Assembly: GCA_004352715.1 (NCBI GenBank)
Contig: SCFE01000004.1
Span: 3,527,018-3,591,017, forward strand
Length of the DNA stretch: 64,000 nucleotides
Source: Hofstenia miamia
Lineage: Eukaryota > Xenacoelomorpha > Acoela
Reading direction: 5' to 3'
The notes beneath the pieces were generated by a model. The model ran no database searches and had not been told where the DNA came from. It was given only the letters and a program-made list of their open reading frames with translations. Each line of letters opens with the position of its first letter. The stretch's first letter is position 1. Both the position numbers and the translations under genes were made by a program. Below, in pieces: positions 1 to 10,344 of the stretch.

Positions 1-1375
1 TCACATTGTTAAATTTTTATTTGAATCTACAATTATTTGAAGAAATTCATCTTGGAAAAGTATTCCATTGATTAATTTTACTAGTAATTAATTTTGCTTT
101 TTAACGAGTAGAATGAGGATCCATTTTCATATCAAAGAGGATTTAGTGGAATAAACAAAGCTGTTCTTGTTGGAGGTTATTTTCCTTTGACAGGAAATAA
201 GTAAGAAATTTGCATATCTTTTGCAAAGTAACTTAAGTAAGGGCTTTCATATTTTGTATATTCAAAAAATAACGAGGTAAATCAATTAGTGATGAGGTCA
301 AAAGTTGGGTAATTCCAATAGACAGAGTCCATCATGATTAAACAAGTTCTATAGAACAACATTGGGTTAGCTGACTATGGTTTATCATACTTGTGTTGCT
401 TGACTTTAAGTAGACATTTAGCTTTATTATTCTAACCTTAGACTGTAGTTTAATTATTTATCAGTTGTCCTACTTAGTGAGAAACAAATTTCTGTTTGTG
501 CATGCAAGGTTTAGTTTGTTAAACGTTCAGTATACTCAATATTTTACAACACTTAAAGAGATTGTGATTTTTATATGGTCTCCCACAAGTTTTTTGAGTA
601 CTTGGAATGTTACAAACTCAAATTCAAATAAGCTCACAAAATTCAATCAGAAAAACCCAGAAGAGAAATTATCAAATCTCGACCTCAAACTTGATTGAAA
701 ATCCACTCAAAAATAAAATAAAATTGAAATATTTAAATTTTGAATTCTTTATCAAACAGAAATAATTAAATTTTAGTAAGCAAAACTAAAAATTATAGTA
801 AATAAATTTTTCTTTATTTTAGGAAACTTGGAATTAGAAAAAAATCAATCAAACTGGAAATTTACTTGAAACATAACAAATCAAACTTCGACTGAGTAAC
901 TCAAACTTGACTAAAAAAACTCTGGTCTCTTGACCAAACTCAGGAACACAAGAAAGTTCAATGTTTCTGTTTGTAGAAAGACCATTTACTTATAAATTTA
1001 ATAATTTAAAATAAACACATTTAAATAAAATTAACATAGAAGAAGAATTTAAACTATTGTAATAACTATTTAGAGTCTAGTTAGAAGCATCCCTTCATGA
1101 TGCTAGGAAAAAGGCACTAATGAAGATCCTGATCATCTAATGTACATCAATCTTGCATTTATTTATGTTTAAGAAATATAAAAACAAGATTGTTTACATA
1201 AAATTAGATTTTAGCTAGTACACTAATGAACAAAACACTAATGAACTGTGTAGAGTTCCTACAAAATAATCAAATAACAGGAAAATATCAATATACAGAT
1301 GCTAATAAAATCCCTTCACAAATTTTCAGAGTTACCAAAAATTAGATTACTAACATAGTATCAAATGGGGAAATT
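1..1375. other. Intergenic or decayed repeat, no gene recognised
   Basis: AT-rich sequence with only short ORFs, the longest about 77 codons at 465-698, with no recognisable motif. Because the opposite side of the adjacent element abuts a gypsy integrase, this stretch could hold the upstream half of that retroelement. I looked for its zinc finger or RNase H here and did not find it. Confidence 0.4.
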
Positions 1376-2728
1376 AGTGTTAGAAAATGTTGTGGGGAAA
1401 TTAAGAAACAATGTTATAGGACTTCCCTATTAATTTTCCTCAGGAGAACACTCTCAGGGAGTGACATAGACACTTATGAATGCATCTTTGTACAATTCAC
1501 AAACCTGATTAATTTCAAATTGAAGTTCAAACAGCAACTAGCCTTAAAATTTTTCTTATGATAACTATTGATGTACATTTAAAATTTCTGCTGGGACAGA
1601 ACTAAATTGAGTTTGTCCTTGTCTATTCATCAAAAACAGTTAGAGATTAGTTTCATTTGCCACAAATTTGTATTTTTCAAATTATATAAATTATTTGAAA
1701 AATAATTAAAATGAAGTCTTATATTTTCAGGGATGATTTCAAATTATGCAAATCTAATAAAATTCAGAGGACAAGTGCTTCTTCTCACAGATTAATTGCC
1801 ATCTCAGCTGAAGTGATGAATGATTTGCAAAGTGATTTTTAATCTCTATTTAGAGACACAAAATGCAAAAATTAAAATTTCAATCAAAAGTGCTTCTTAA
1901 CTGTAGTCATTCCTCACCCTACTCTTACTATCCTTTCAGCAATTCATTACCCAGGACACGTAATTCAGAAGAAATTCAAATATAAATCCAAATTTCATTA
2001 AACAAATAGAACACTGAAATATATCTTAACATTGCAGTTTTAATGAAATTATTCTACACTATATTTCAAAGTTGTATTTAGATTTTTGGTTTGCATAAAT
2101 AAATGCAAATGTTGTTCAACATTTTACTTTCTTGAATATGCATACTATTTTACTCTGAATTTGGACACTAAATCAAAATTATAAAAAAATTGGCACTCTA
2201 GTTCAAAGTTGCTGCAATAAAAATATTATCATTGCTTTCACAGTAAAATTTTAACCTATGTACATGTACATGTATATTCTTAATTGAAAAGAGTTGTTTT
2301 AATCTTACAATTCAAATTTGCATCACAAGCAATTCATTCATGTTACACTACAGGCCTTTATACATTATTAGTGATATAAATAAAAATTATGAATGTTGTA
2401 GTAATGATCATGGTTTCTGTGCTGTAGGCCAAGCCTGCAGGCTAATCACCAGAGCATTTTCCTCAGTGTCAGTTCAAGAGCTGTAGCAACATTTAAAATG
2501 ATGGCAGGCCAGGAGCTGGAAAAAGAGCCAAGCCCAGCTGTTTTTTTTGAAAAACTATTTTTGTTAGTTGATTCTTGCTCCAAAAAGAGCCTTGATGTCG
2601 TAAAAAATTAATAAAAAATTTTTAAAAATTTTCAAAAATTCTCTAAGATTTGAAAAAAAATCAATAGGTTCACCAATATTCATATTAGTGAATATATTGT
2701 AGCCCACATCATAATGAAGCAGACCAGG

Positions 2729-2889
2729 AGCTCAATATAGGAATAGCAAGTTCAATATGGGACAAAGCAAGTTCAGTATGGGTATAAACAAATTCAATAT
2801 GGGAAAAATTAAATTCAATAAAGGAATACGCAAATTAGACATAAGACTAAGCAAATTCAATATAAAAATGAGCAGGTTTAATATAGTCC
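2729..2889. repeat. 21-bp minisatellite, left arm
   Basis: About seven and a half copies of a 21-base unit with core TTCAATATGGGA. The mirror copy is at 13566-13726. The period is a multiple of three, and one frame of the right-arm plus strand stays open through the array (Leu/Asn/Ile/Pro-rich heptads), but it has no start codon, so I do not call a gene. Confidence 0.8.
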
Positions 2890-2914
2890 ATCTAAAAGTA
2901 GCACATTAATGCCC

Positions 2915-2922
2915 CTTTTATA
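2915..2922 (-). promoter_or_regulatory. TATA box pointing outward, left arm
   Basis: TATAAAAG followed by GGGC on the minus strand, the mirror of 13533-13540. It would start a transcript running toward the left tip, but no ORF longer than a few codons follows. Either the product is non-coding or its gene has decayed. Confidence 0.4.
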
Positions 2923-3166
2923 GCAATTGGGGATTTTCAATAATGACATATGTTCAATATTAAGGATCTGATACAAAATAGTGCATTTTCAATATTTGGA
3001 TGACTTTCTGATATAATATTAGTTTGGCATCCATTTAAAATATAATGTTTGGATGATTTTATATTATACGTTATAGCATTCTTCTTTGCCTTTCTCTTCT
3101 TTTTGGTCTATCTTTAAACCATTTGTAAAATGAGAACTTACCAGAAAATTTGGAAACATTCTCAGA

Positions 3167-3376
3167 ATGGAAAGAAATGGTCTTAGTATTTCTGAACAAA
3201 GAACAAGAGCTCTTGAACAATTGATTAATGATGGACTACAGGAAATGACACCCTTAATTTGCAACAATTGCATTGCTGGACTACAGGAAATGACACCCTT
3301 AATTTGCAACAATTGCATTGCTAGTATACAAAGTCATTTTGTAGAAGCCATTAATATGGTGAACATGAGCTTTTAA
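3167..3376 (+). CDS. Unrecognised 69-codon arm ORF, left copy
   Basis: No family recognised. The C-terminal half contains a perfect 15-residue duplication caused by a 45-bp tandem repeat (3233-3277 and 3278-3322) with a CNNC pair in each copy. The stop codon overlaps a candidate poly(A) signal (TTTTAATAAATG), the same compact arrangement seen for the intact gene at 9454-9900. The ATG is the first in frame after an upstream stop. An identical copy lies on the minus strand in the right arm. It may be only the 3' end of a longer, spliced gene. Confidence 0.35.
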   Translation: MERNGLSISEQRTRALEQLINDGLQEMTPLICNNCIAGLQEMTPLICNNCIASIQSHFVEAINMVNMSF

Positions 3377-3474
3377 TAAATGAAGTAAATAATTCTTTTT
3401 ATATTTGTGTATTTTGTTTTAAATTTTTAAACTAACTAAATGTTTTTTATTTTTAATTCCCATATTGAACTTGA

Positions 3475-3478
<4 letters not shown>

Positions 3479-3527
<49 letters not shown>
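3479..3527. repeat. TA microsatellite, left arm
   Basis: About 23 TA dinucleotides. The mirror copy is at 12928-12976, of about equal length. Confidence 0.9.
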
Positions 3528-3528
<1 letters not shown>

Positions 3529-3703
3529 TAGATTCAAGTGATGCCCATGCCACTTTTTTCTGATTGGTCAAGAGGTGCGCAGAAGCCTGTGCCACATTTT
3601 CCTTATTGGTCAAGAGGGGTGGCCTTTGACCTGAGACACTGTGGATATTGCCGGAGGTGTTTTACTGACGTCATAATGTGTTGACTGATTAAACAAGTCA
3701 GTC

Positions 3704-3711
3704 TATATATT
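3704..3711 (+). promoter_or_regulatory. TATA box upstream of the arm gene at 3768
   Basis: TATATATT lies 57 bases before the ATG at 3768, leaving a 5' leader of roughly 30 bases if transcription starts about 30 bases downstream. The mirror copy is at 12744-12751. Confidence 0.4.
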
Positions 3712-3767
3712 CACCCAAATTATCAGATAAAATCATTATTTTTATTCTATGCAAATTCACTTTTCTT

Positions 3768-4300
3768 ATGTCTGTTGAAACATTAGTATCTGGTTCACTT
3801 GGCAATCTGTTTGATGAGCTATGTACAACTCCACCACCAGCCTCCAACTATAATCCATTAACACAAGAGATGATGATCACACGACCTGCACCTGTAAAAG
3901 AAAAGCGCAAAGCCCCCACAAGCAAAAATGTCCTACACTTAATAATAATGTCATTGTCTTACCCAACACAAAGGTACAAGAAGAAGGTGATGATATTTTA
4001 CAATGCTTACATGATGTAAATTCATAACCATCATCATGTACTTTTTCAATCACAGTCCTGCTAGTGAAATTCCAAAAAAACTCTGGTTAACAATTTAACA
4101 ATTGTGGATGCTGTTCAGTTGAACACAAGATATAGTGTTGCAGTAAAGATTAGAATGGTGTTTATTATTTTCTACCTAACTGCTATGTCAGTGCATTGGG
4201 TGATAAATACAAGTTTTTGATCAATAAAAAACTTTTTCACAATGATGACATGGGGGACAGTGCTATTACAAAATGTATTGTACTACAGTTTAGTAAATAG
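3768..4300 (+). pseudogene. Arm gene with shifting reading frame, left copy
   Basis: The reading frame starts at ATG 3768 behind a TATA box and opens for 83 codons. Coding-like sequence then continues in other frames: an acidic stretch around 3935-4015, a segment at 4083-4152, and a final part from 4154 to the TAG at 4298-4300. The last part contains a YYFLPNCYVSAL motif. The two arms differ at 4177, 4180 and 4186, all third codon positions and all synonymous in this last frame, which argues that it was translated. The Y-F-L-P motif resembles YLFLPQRYSC in the gene at 10345, so the two may be distant paralogues. The frame changes may be decay, unseen introns or sequencing errors. No function is assigned. 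Confidence 0.4.
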
Positions 4301-4548
4301 AGAATGTATAGTTTTGCTTTCACTCATTTTCTACATGTACTAGTTAATATGTTTGATAAATTAATAATAAATAGACAGGAAATAATTATTATTAGCTACA
4401 ATGGTTTCACAACAAATTTCTTAAATTTACAATGATTGTTATGATTAGTAAATGGAGATAATAATATACTTCATGGAGTGTTCATTTGGCGTACAAATTT
4501 ATAATAGTCTTTTATACAGTCTGTAGAGTTTTCATGGTTTTGTGGATA

Positions 4549-4801
4549 TCAATAACCATAATCAAGTAAATTTTCCACGGGTTGAGAAATTAAATGACTT
4601 AAAAAATCACAGTTCATTCTATCACATGCCCAAAATACTGTTTCCTTTCTACATGATAAATTCAGAGATTCAATAAAAGTCATCATTTGTTCATTTGTTA
4701 GGTTTCCTTCTGTAAATGGAATGTGATGGAAATTGTGTTCATACCAGTTGAAAGCTTTCTGAATGTTGTGTGGGAGACAGGAAAACATTTCCTTTGAATG
4801 T
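4549..4801 (-). CDS. Truncated left-arm copy of the 11532-11906 gene
   Basis: It encodes the same 79 C-terminal residues as the right-arm gene (CDRMNCDFLSHLISQPVEN near the end). The reading frame is open to the N at 4802, where the sequence stops matching the right copy; the N-terminal 40 codons are absent. The truncation coincides with an assembly join, so it may be artificial. Confidence 0.4.
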
Positions 4802-4802
4802 N

Positions 4803-6360
4803 ATTCACAATTTAAAACACATGATGATCAAAAATTAAATGTGCAACAAAACAAATGACGTTTTATTTATGACAAAACTTATATACAAACTGTTATCACA
4901 ATGTATTTACAAAAAACAGCGTTATAGTCCATCTAAAATAAATATTACTGTCTTCATTGAAATGTGTGTGAAAGTTTTATACAAAAGTCTATTTACCAAA
5001 TGAAGTGAATGATCTAAATCAATATTGTAAAATTTTAAACAAAAGACATATATACCCCACTGTGTATAATCAATTTTTCACAATGTTCATTTTCATTTTT
5101 AATTCATTTGAATTGTGGAACCTAAAGACACAGTAAATAATAAATAAAACAATTATTTTAACATACCAAACTTGGTTTGAATTTGTCATTTCAAAATGTG
5201 TAATGTGAAAGTTTACTTGAAATTAGTTTGAAGGGGATAAAACACTGCATACTCTAAACAAAATACAGTTGTACTTTTATAATTACACAAACCCATCAAT
5301 TGACGTATGAACAAAACACATATTCAAGTGGATTTTTGTATGAGGCAAGGTAATAAATCACTGAAACTTCACTTGATATGCAGACAAAATATATTGTTGT
5401 GATTACAGAGACAATTTTAATCTTCAATTGTGTATGCAAAACTAAACACATTGTTATTAAAATATACAAAATAATTTTATTACCATTATTGTGAGGACTT
5501 TAATGAATACAGAGGCTTTTCAAACATCAAAATATAAAATTCATAAACAGTCAAATCTAAAATAATTCATTAATTAAACAAATTCATTATTAATACTACC
5601 ATTGTAGTGCAAAGTTGAAAGAATATGGAGGCTTTTCAAACATCAAAATATAAAATGTATAAACAGTTGAATCTAAAACAAATTGTTAATAAAACAAATA
5701 AATTATTAATACTATCATTATTGTGAGGATTTGAATTAATACAGAGGCTTTTTTTTCAATCATTGATTAGAGGCATATAGCAGACTTTTAATCTAAACAA
5801 ATTATTAATTGTGAAACATAGATTAATTATCATACTTTAGCATGAGGTGAAACAAACAGCAGAGGCTTTTCATGGGAACATCATTTTTCTTCATTAAAGT
5901 ATCAATCTAAACAGATATAAATATACAAATAACAAAACTGTTTATACTGTGAATAGAAAAACATTCTTGTGAGAAAGTGAGTGAAACAAAATCATCAATA
6001 ATAAAATCTAAGTAGAGAAAATATTGTTAAGTTATAAACAAATTTTTCCTTTACAATAAACAAAAAATTCAAATTGACTACAGAGACAGGATGAGGTGAT
6101 GATAAAAATCATTTTACATGTCTAAACAAAAATTATTAAAAAGTGTACAAATTAAATTTCATATACTTAAACAAGGTCTCTTTGCACTTGTAGATGGTAC
6201 ATCAATTGAGTCTAAACAACACTTATTAAAACACATACAATAAAAATTTTTAATACCTAAATGAGGACTTTTCCACGTTTATGGAGACATTTTCAATAGC
6301 ACGTTTTGATATTGATTGAGGAATATCTAAATGAAAAATTTGTAAAATAATTTTAGAAAT
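4803..6360. repeat. Non-coding internal region with a degenerate tandem array of about 115 bp
   Basis: From about 5490 to 6330 there are units beginning near AGAGGCTTTTCAAACATC and containing AATCTAAA and TTATTAATACTA. The heads lie near 5515, 5629, 5746 and 5863, about 114-117 bases apart, with weaker ones beyond. A single related unit occurs at 10780-10920 and again in the second copy at 30740-30880. No ORF of note is present in 4803-6360. The polymerase palm domain would be expected here and is missing. Confidence 0.6.
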
Positions 6361-6369
6361 CTTCCCAGT

Positions 6370-7940
6370 CAATCTATTTTTCCAGTGCACCAAGTCTGGT
6401 CTAAATAATCATAACATAGCACACATTTCCCTTTGCTAAATGCCTCTGCCTTTTCATCATTCATGCCTACATGTAAAAATTTATAATTATCACTGCCAAT
6501 ATTCTTTGTAAGGTTGGAGAGACTGTCTGAGATAAAACAAAAAGAGTCTAGAAATCACACCTCTTCATAAATTCTTTTTTTGTAATATTATTTTTATCTG
6601 CATAAGTAGAGACAGGAATTGACAAACTCAGTGACAACATGTTTTCACTTATGCAGGGAATACAATTTAATTTTTCACCTTCCCTCAATTTCAAAGATTT
6701 CAACAAAATATGGAAATCATAATGGGAGGCATTGTGTGCAAATATGGGGGTGAAATTGGGTGATCTATGCAAAATACTACAATCACTATGGGCAATGCCT
6801 CTAACTTGACTGTGAAATGTAATTTCCGGTTCTAGAGATCCATTGCATTTTTTCTGGTGCCTCTCAAAATTTTCTTTTACATGAAAGCCAGACAAACATT
6901 TAGGGCACTGCATACCTTCATGCATATTTTTGAAAAATTTCAAACATGCATTCAAATTGGTAATGGCCACATAATGACTATTTCCATCCTCTTCAATTAT
7001 CATCAAATTTGCAGTTTTTTCATAGTGCTTTTCAGACATGTAGGCTGGTACAAGGGTTTGATCATGATTTAATGCATATAGATTGACATTAATTTGGTTG
7101 AGATTTTTAAACATGCAGACGTCATTTATAGAGAGTGGGAAAGACAGACCATTAATATTTAATGTATGCTTAAATTTATTTAAAGGAGTGACTTCATTTC
7201 AATGTTTGATTTCAGGGTGTAGACATGCCAAAATAGCATACAAAAGGCACTGGTTGGATTCAACACTTTCTTGGATTTACAATGAAATTGTTCTTCTTCA
7301 AACAATCTGGTAGTGGGGTAAGTGTGCCAGTGTGGGTTGGTCTATACTTTGCAATGCATAGCCCTACATTGTTTATATTTTTAACAATCCACCCTGATCT
7401 GTTGTTTGCATATGCTGTGATATAATTTGCGAGCTCATTTATCATGTGAGAATATGTTGCCTCATAAAGGCCTGTACAAAACACAGTTTCTGGTTTGCTT
7501 GTAGGGTGCAGAATGACTCACTTCTCTTCACCTCCATCTGTTTGCAATAGTTTGACAACAGAAGTTAAATAAACTTTGGCAGAGTAATGCTTGGCCATGT
7601 CCTCTTTAATAATTTTTGCAATAAATGGATATGCAAGATGGAATGGTGAACAAAATATCAACAGCATTTAATTGCTGACTCTCAAAACAGGCAAAGCTTT
7701 CCTTACATGCTGTATTAGTCTTATGCAAAATAATCTCATCAATGGGCATTGGTGTTGATCATTCATGGACAACTGTAATGTGTTCAGAAAACAATGTCTC
7801 ATTATGGAAGAATAATTTACATTCTGTGCATAGATACACCCATGATTTTTTATGTCTCCTAAATTATATGAGCCTGAAGTGCATGGGGCTTGAGGCTAGT
7901 ATATGCACAGTGTGCACATTGGAATAAAGGGGACTGACCA
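6370..7940 (-). pseudogene. Protein-primed DNA polymerase B, N-terminal and exonuclease parts, broken
   Basis: Reading from 7940 downward there are two C2H2-like fingers (a CAHC pair, then a CTEC pair each followed by spaced histidines). Next come a region with SGWIVKNI and a PLP motif (7260-7484), a Cys/Leu-rich segment near 7210, and a further zinc-binding CPKC...H...C cluster. Exonuclease motifs follow: FAHNASHYDFHILL near 6720, then FLDSF in another frame near 6540. Known: this order is typical of Polinton/adintovirus PolB. Breaks: in-frame stops near 7505 and 7185 and frame changes near 7260, 6550 and within the finger region. Coding similarity ends near 6370 and the palm motifs are absent, so no active polymerase can come from this locus. 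Confidence 0.7.
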
Positions 7941-8089
7941 ACACTGCTTGTAGAACTAAATTTAAAAAGTTTTAAAAATGTGAATGGAAAGGGACACTTA
8001 TTACATTTAAAGAGCAGTATGCATTGGGATAAAATATTTTACATTGTGAACAGCTTACTCAATGCAAAAAGAGTTTCAAAATAAGCACA

Positions 8090-8311
8090 CAAATTTGAAA
8101 ATATATGATTTTCACAAAGTATTGTATATTTAAGAATAGAACAATAGATTTCAATGTACCTTGTAAATATCCTGGTGAAATTGATATTTGACTAGGAAAA
8201 TTTTTTTTCAGATTTTCACAGAAAATTGTATATCTAAGAATTTTGTTACATATTCCAACATTAGATTTCAATGTACCTTGTAAATATCTGGGTAAAGTTG
8301 ATATTTGACTA
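8090..8311. repeat. Tandem repeat of about 120 bp
   Basis: Two near-identical units share ATTTCAATGTACCTTGTAAA and TTGATATTTGACTA, at about 8095-8205 and 8210-8311. A third, diverged unit lies at 8960-9070. The second unit ends at the single N at 8312, so copy number at the join is uncertain. Confidence 0.7.
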
Positions 8312-8429
8312 NACTCACAAAGTTCTACTATCTAAATACTTGTTTGAGAGAAAGTGTATATTATGTGTAAAGTATACACTCATTGCTAATCAACATTTAA
8401 TAAACATAAATTTTGAATAAAGGACAAGC

Positions 8430-8797
8430 TCACAGAATATCATTGTTGAGTGCAGATGTAGAGGTGCTTGGTTTATCACCACCTCCAAACTGGTTATCAT
8501 ATTTCACAATGATTTGATCAAAATGAGCTTCAAAGTTTTTGGACCATTCCTCAAATTCCATTGTAGGTGAATTCATTTGTTCAGATGGTATGTCAAAACT
8601 AAAAATATAAATTTAAGCAAAATGTATAAAAATATTAATAATAATAATAATAAATAATCACAAGTATAGGATAACACTTACATCTCCATGTCAAAGGAAA
8701 AGTTGAGCTCATCTTTATAGAGATTTGCTTCTATAATTTCAGAAAACTGTGAGTTCCACTGAAAAAGAAATTCTTGTGGGTTGCTTGAATAAGACAT
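8430..8797 (-). CDS. Two-exon gene of unknown function, 94 codons
   Basis: Exon 1 is 8682-8797 (ATG at 8797), the intron is 8599-8681 (83 bp) and exon 2 is 8430-8598. The donor is GAT|GTAAGTG and the acceptor ATATTTTTAG|TTTTG; splicing joins two frames into one open reading frame, with the stop at 8432-8430. Without splicing, exon 1 runs into TAA at the donor. A TATA box lies at 8834-8840 and an ATTAAA poly(A)-like signal near 8395. The product is small and acidic, rich in Glu, Asp, Asn and Phe, with two similar halves (FxWNSQFSEIIE-like and EEWSKNFEAHFDQII), and ends in a Gly/Ser/Thr tail. No known family is recognised. Its integrity in an otherwise decaying element suggests recent function. 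Confidence 0.65.
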
Positions 8798-8833
8798 TTT
8801 AAAAAAACGTTGAGATGAGGTAAGAACAAGACT

Positions 8834-8840
8834 GTTTATA
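8834..8840 (-). promoter_or_regulatory. TATA box of the two-exon gene
   Basis: TATAAAC on the minus strand, 37 bases before the ATG. This predicts a very short 5' leader of about 10 bases. Confidence 0.5.
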
Positions 8841-9104
8841 GGAAAATTCAATAATTGAATGAATAAATTTCGTTGATAAGCAGCGCTAAAATAATTTGAT
8901 TGACAGTGTTTTATTCACATGCCCCTCTACAAACAAGTACATCTGCATATATTTGCTTATCATCTGAAATATATGATTTTCCCAACGTATTGTATATTTA
9001 AGAATTTTGAACATGCCCTAACACTAGATTTCATGTACATTGTAAATATCCTGGAAAAGTTTGATTAACTAAAATTTTTGCGGATTTTCACACAATAAGT
9101 AGTT

Positions 9105-9335
9105 TGCTATTAAATGATTGACAGTAAATCAGTCAGTTTATTTTTATTCCATAGAAATCAAACTTTTGAATTAATATGCCAAAAGATAGAAACTAAACAT
9201 ACAAGGAATAAATTTATATACTGGAGGTAGAAACTTAACACATGAAGGGTTTCACAGAATAGTTTGTTACTAAATGAATGACAATCTGTCAATTTATTAA
9301 GTTTTTAGATCCGTAGAAATCAAACTCTTGACTAA
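9105..9335. repeat. Imperfect direct repeat of about 130 bp
   Basis: Two diverged copies share AGTTTG..A.TAAATGA.TGACA and GTAGAAATCAAAC or its close variants, at about 9105-9215 and 9245-9335. No ORF. Confidence 0.5.
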
Positions 9336-9406
9336 ATCCTAGAAATAAAACACATATTTTAGAAAAAGATTTATTCATGAATTGATTGTTTGTATAAATG
9401 TCTGTG

Positions 9407-9414
9407 TATAAATA
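9407..9414 (+). promoter_or_regulatory. TATA box upstream of the 148-codon gene
   Basis: TATAAATA with a likely start at TCATCACT (about 9433), 26 bases downstream and 21 bases before the ATG. A TTTTTCAGG acceptor-like string just before the ATG is an alternative reading (5' UTR intron). Confidence 0.5.
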
Positions 9415-9453
9415 AATGGGTTATCAGAGCAATCATCACTATTTTTCAGGAAT

Positions 9454-9900
9454 ATGACCAGCAATCAACATCTTAAACACATCTATGAGTACATTTTACA
9501 GGAATTTGCAATTATAGAGCAAAAGATGATCATTTTGAATAACATTGAAAGGATTATTAACCATGTAAATGTATCATTTGGTGGTAACATAGTTTTGCAT
9601 ATCCAATTTAAAGTATCTCCAGCACAATGTACTTGCAACACTTGCTGGGGTCTAAACCCTTTCATAGACATTGACACTACAAATTTCAATTCACCTGGAG
9701 CAAGTCTACCACATACAATGGAAGCAGGTGAAATTTTAAAGAAAAATATCAATACAATTCATGTGGAAGGATTTCCAATAGACTTTGCCATTTCAAAAAT
9801 CTTTTCCCTTATTGATGGAGGCATTGAAGAAGATGATAGAGTGTCAATTTTTTTTGATCATGGACATTGTGTGGAATATAGTTTAATATCATGTGAATAA
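9454..9900 (+). CDS. Intact 148-codon ORF of the Polinton-like element, unknown function
   Basis: The longest intact ORF between the arms. It has a TATA box 47 bases upstream, and its stop codon overlaps AATAAA (GAATAAATG), giving a compact, virus-like transcription unit. The N-terminus is helical and charged, followed by a hydrophobic strand-like stretch (NIVLHIQFKV), then CTCNTC (a possible metal-binding CxCxxC). The C-terminus is acidic, with DHGHC near the end. I do not recognise the family. It could be an element-specific accessory or capsid-associated protein; that is a guess from context only. No second copy is seen in the window. Confidence 0.6.
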   Translation: MTSNQHLKHIYEYILQEFAIIEQKMIILNNIERIINHVNVSFGGNIVLHIQFKVSPAQCTCNTCWGLNPFIDIDTTNFNSPGASLPHTMEAGEILKKNINTIHVEGFPIDFAISKIFSLIDGGIEEDDRVSIFFDHGHCVEYSLISCE

Positions 9901-10299
9901 ATGTAGATAGTTGTTGTAATGCATCGATATATATTTTTATGTCTTAATCATATATATATACATAAAATGTCAATTTAATTCTTGATTGTAAATTTTTATT
10001 TTCAAAACTCATCACAGAGTGCAATAAAGCATTAGCAAATTAGTTGCTACATACAACTACACCTGATCAACCATGTAAATGATACATTCACCAAAATAAT
10101 GTTAAACATTGGTATTGAAATCCAAATTTTGAATATTTATACTTTAAAATTTATGATTTAGATGAAAATCAAGCATTTTGAGTAGTGACATCTAGTAAAA
10201 TTTGAAATTATTACATTGCCTAAAATTATTGGTTTCCAGCCTATGGGGCTTGCAAAGTTTATTGACTCTTATTTTACATTGGCTGGCTGAAATTTAGGT

Positions 10300-10307
10300 T
10301 ATAAAAA
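10300..10307 (+). promoter_or_regulatory. TATA box upstream of the gene at 10345
   Basis: TATAAAAA, 38 bases before the first ATG at 10345. Confidence 0.5.
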
Positions 10308-10344
10308 GGTCTACCTATTGAAATTTATTATATATTTTTTAAAA

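Larger units (their letters stand above)
1376..4801. repeat. Left terminal inverted repeat of the Polinton-like element
   Basis: This arm is the reverse complement of 11654-15079 over about 3.4 kb with few differences. The outermost 70-100 bases (1380-1470) are visibly more diverged than the interior. The arm holds three ORFs (3167-3376, 3768-4300 and the 3' part of one ending at 4549), a 21-bp minisatellite and a TA microsatellite. It stops exactly at the single N at 4802, which cuts the third ORF. Confidence 0.85.

Noticed and set aside
3419-3613. 64-codon ORF with an Ile-Tyr repeat (mirror 12842-13036)
   Set aside because: The repeat is the translated TA microsatellite. No other coding evidence.
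5490-6330. CRISPR-like array
   Set aside because: Repeats are degenerate, about 115 bp, without distinct spacers, and the genome is eukaryotic.
9483-9752. 89-codon minus-strand ORF
   Set aside because: Antisense to the 148-codon gene that has promoter and poly(A) signals on the plus strand.
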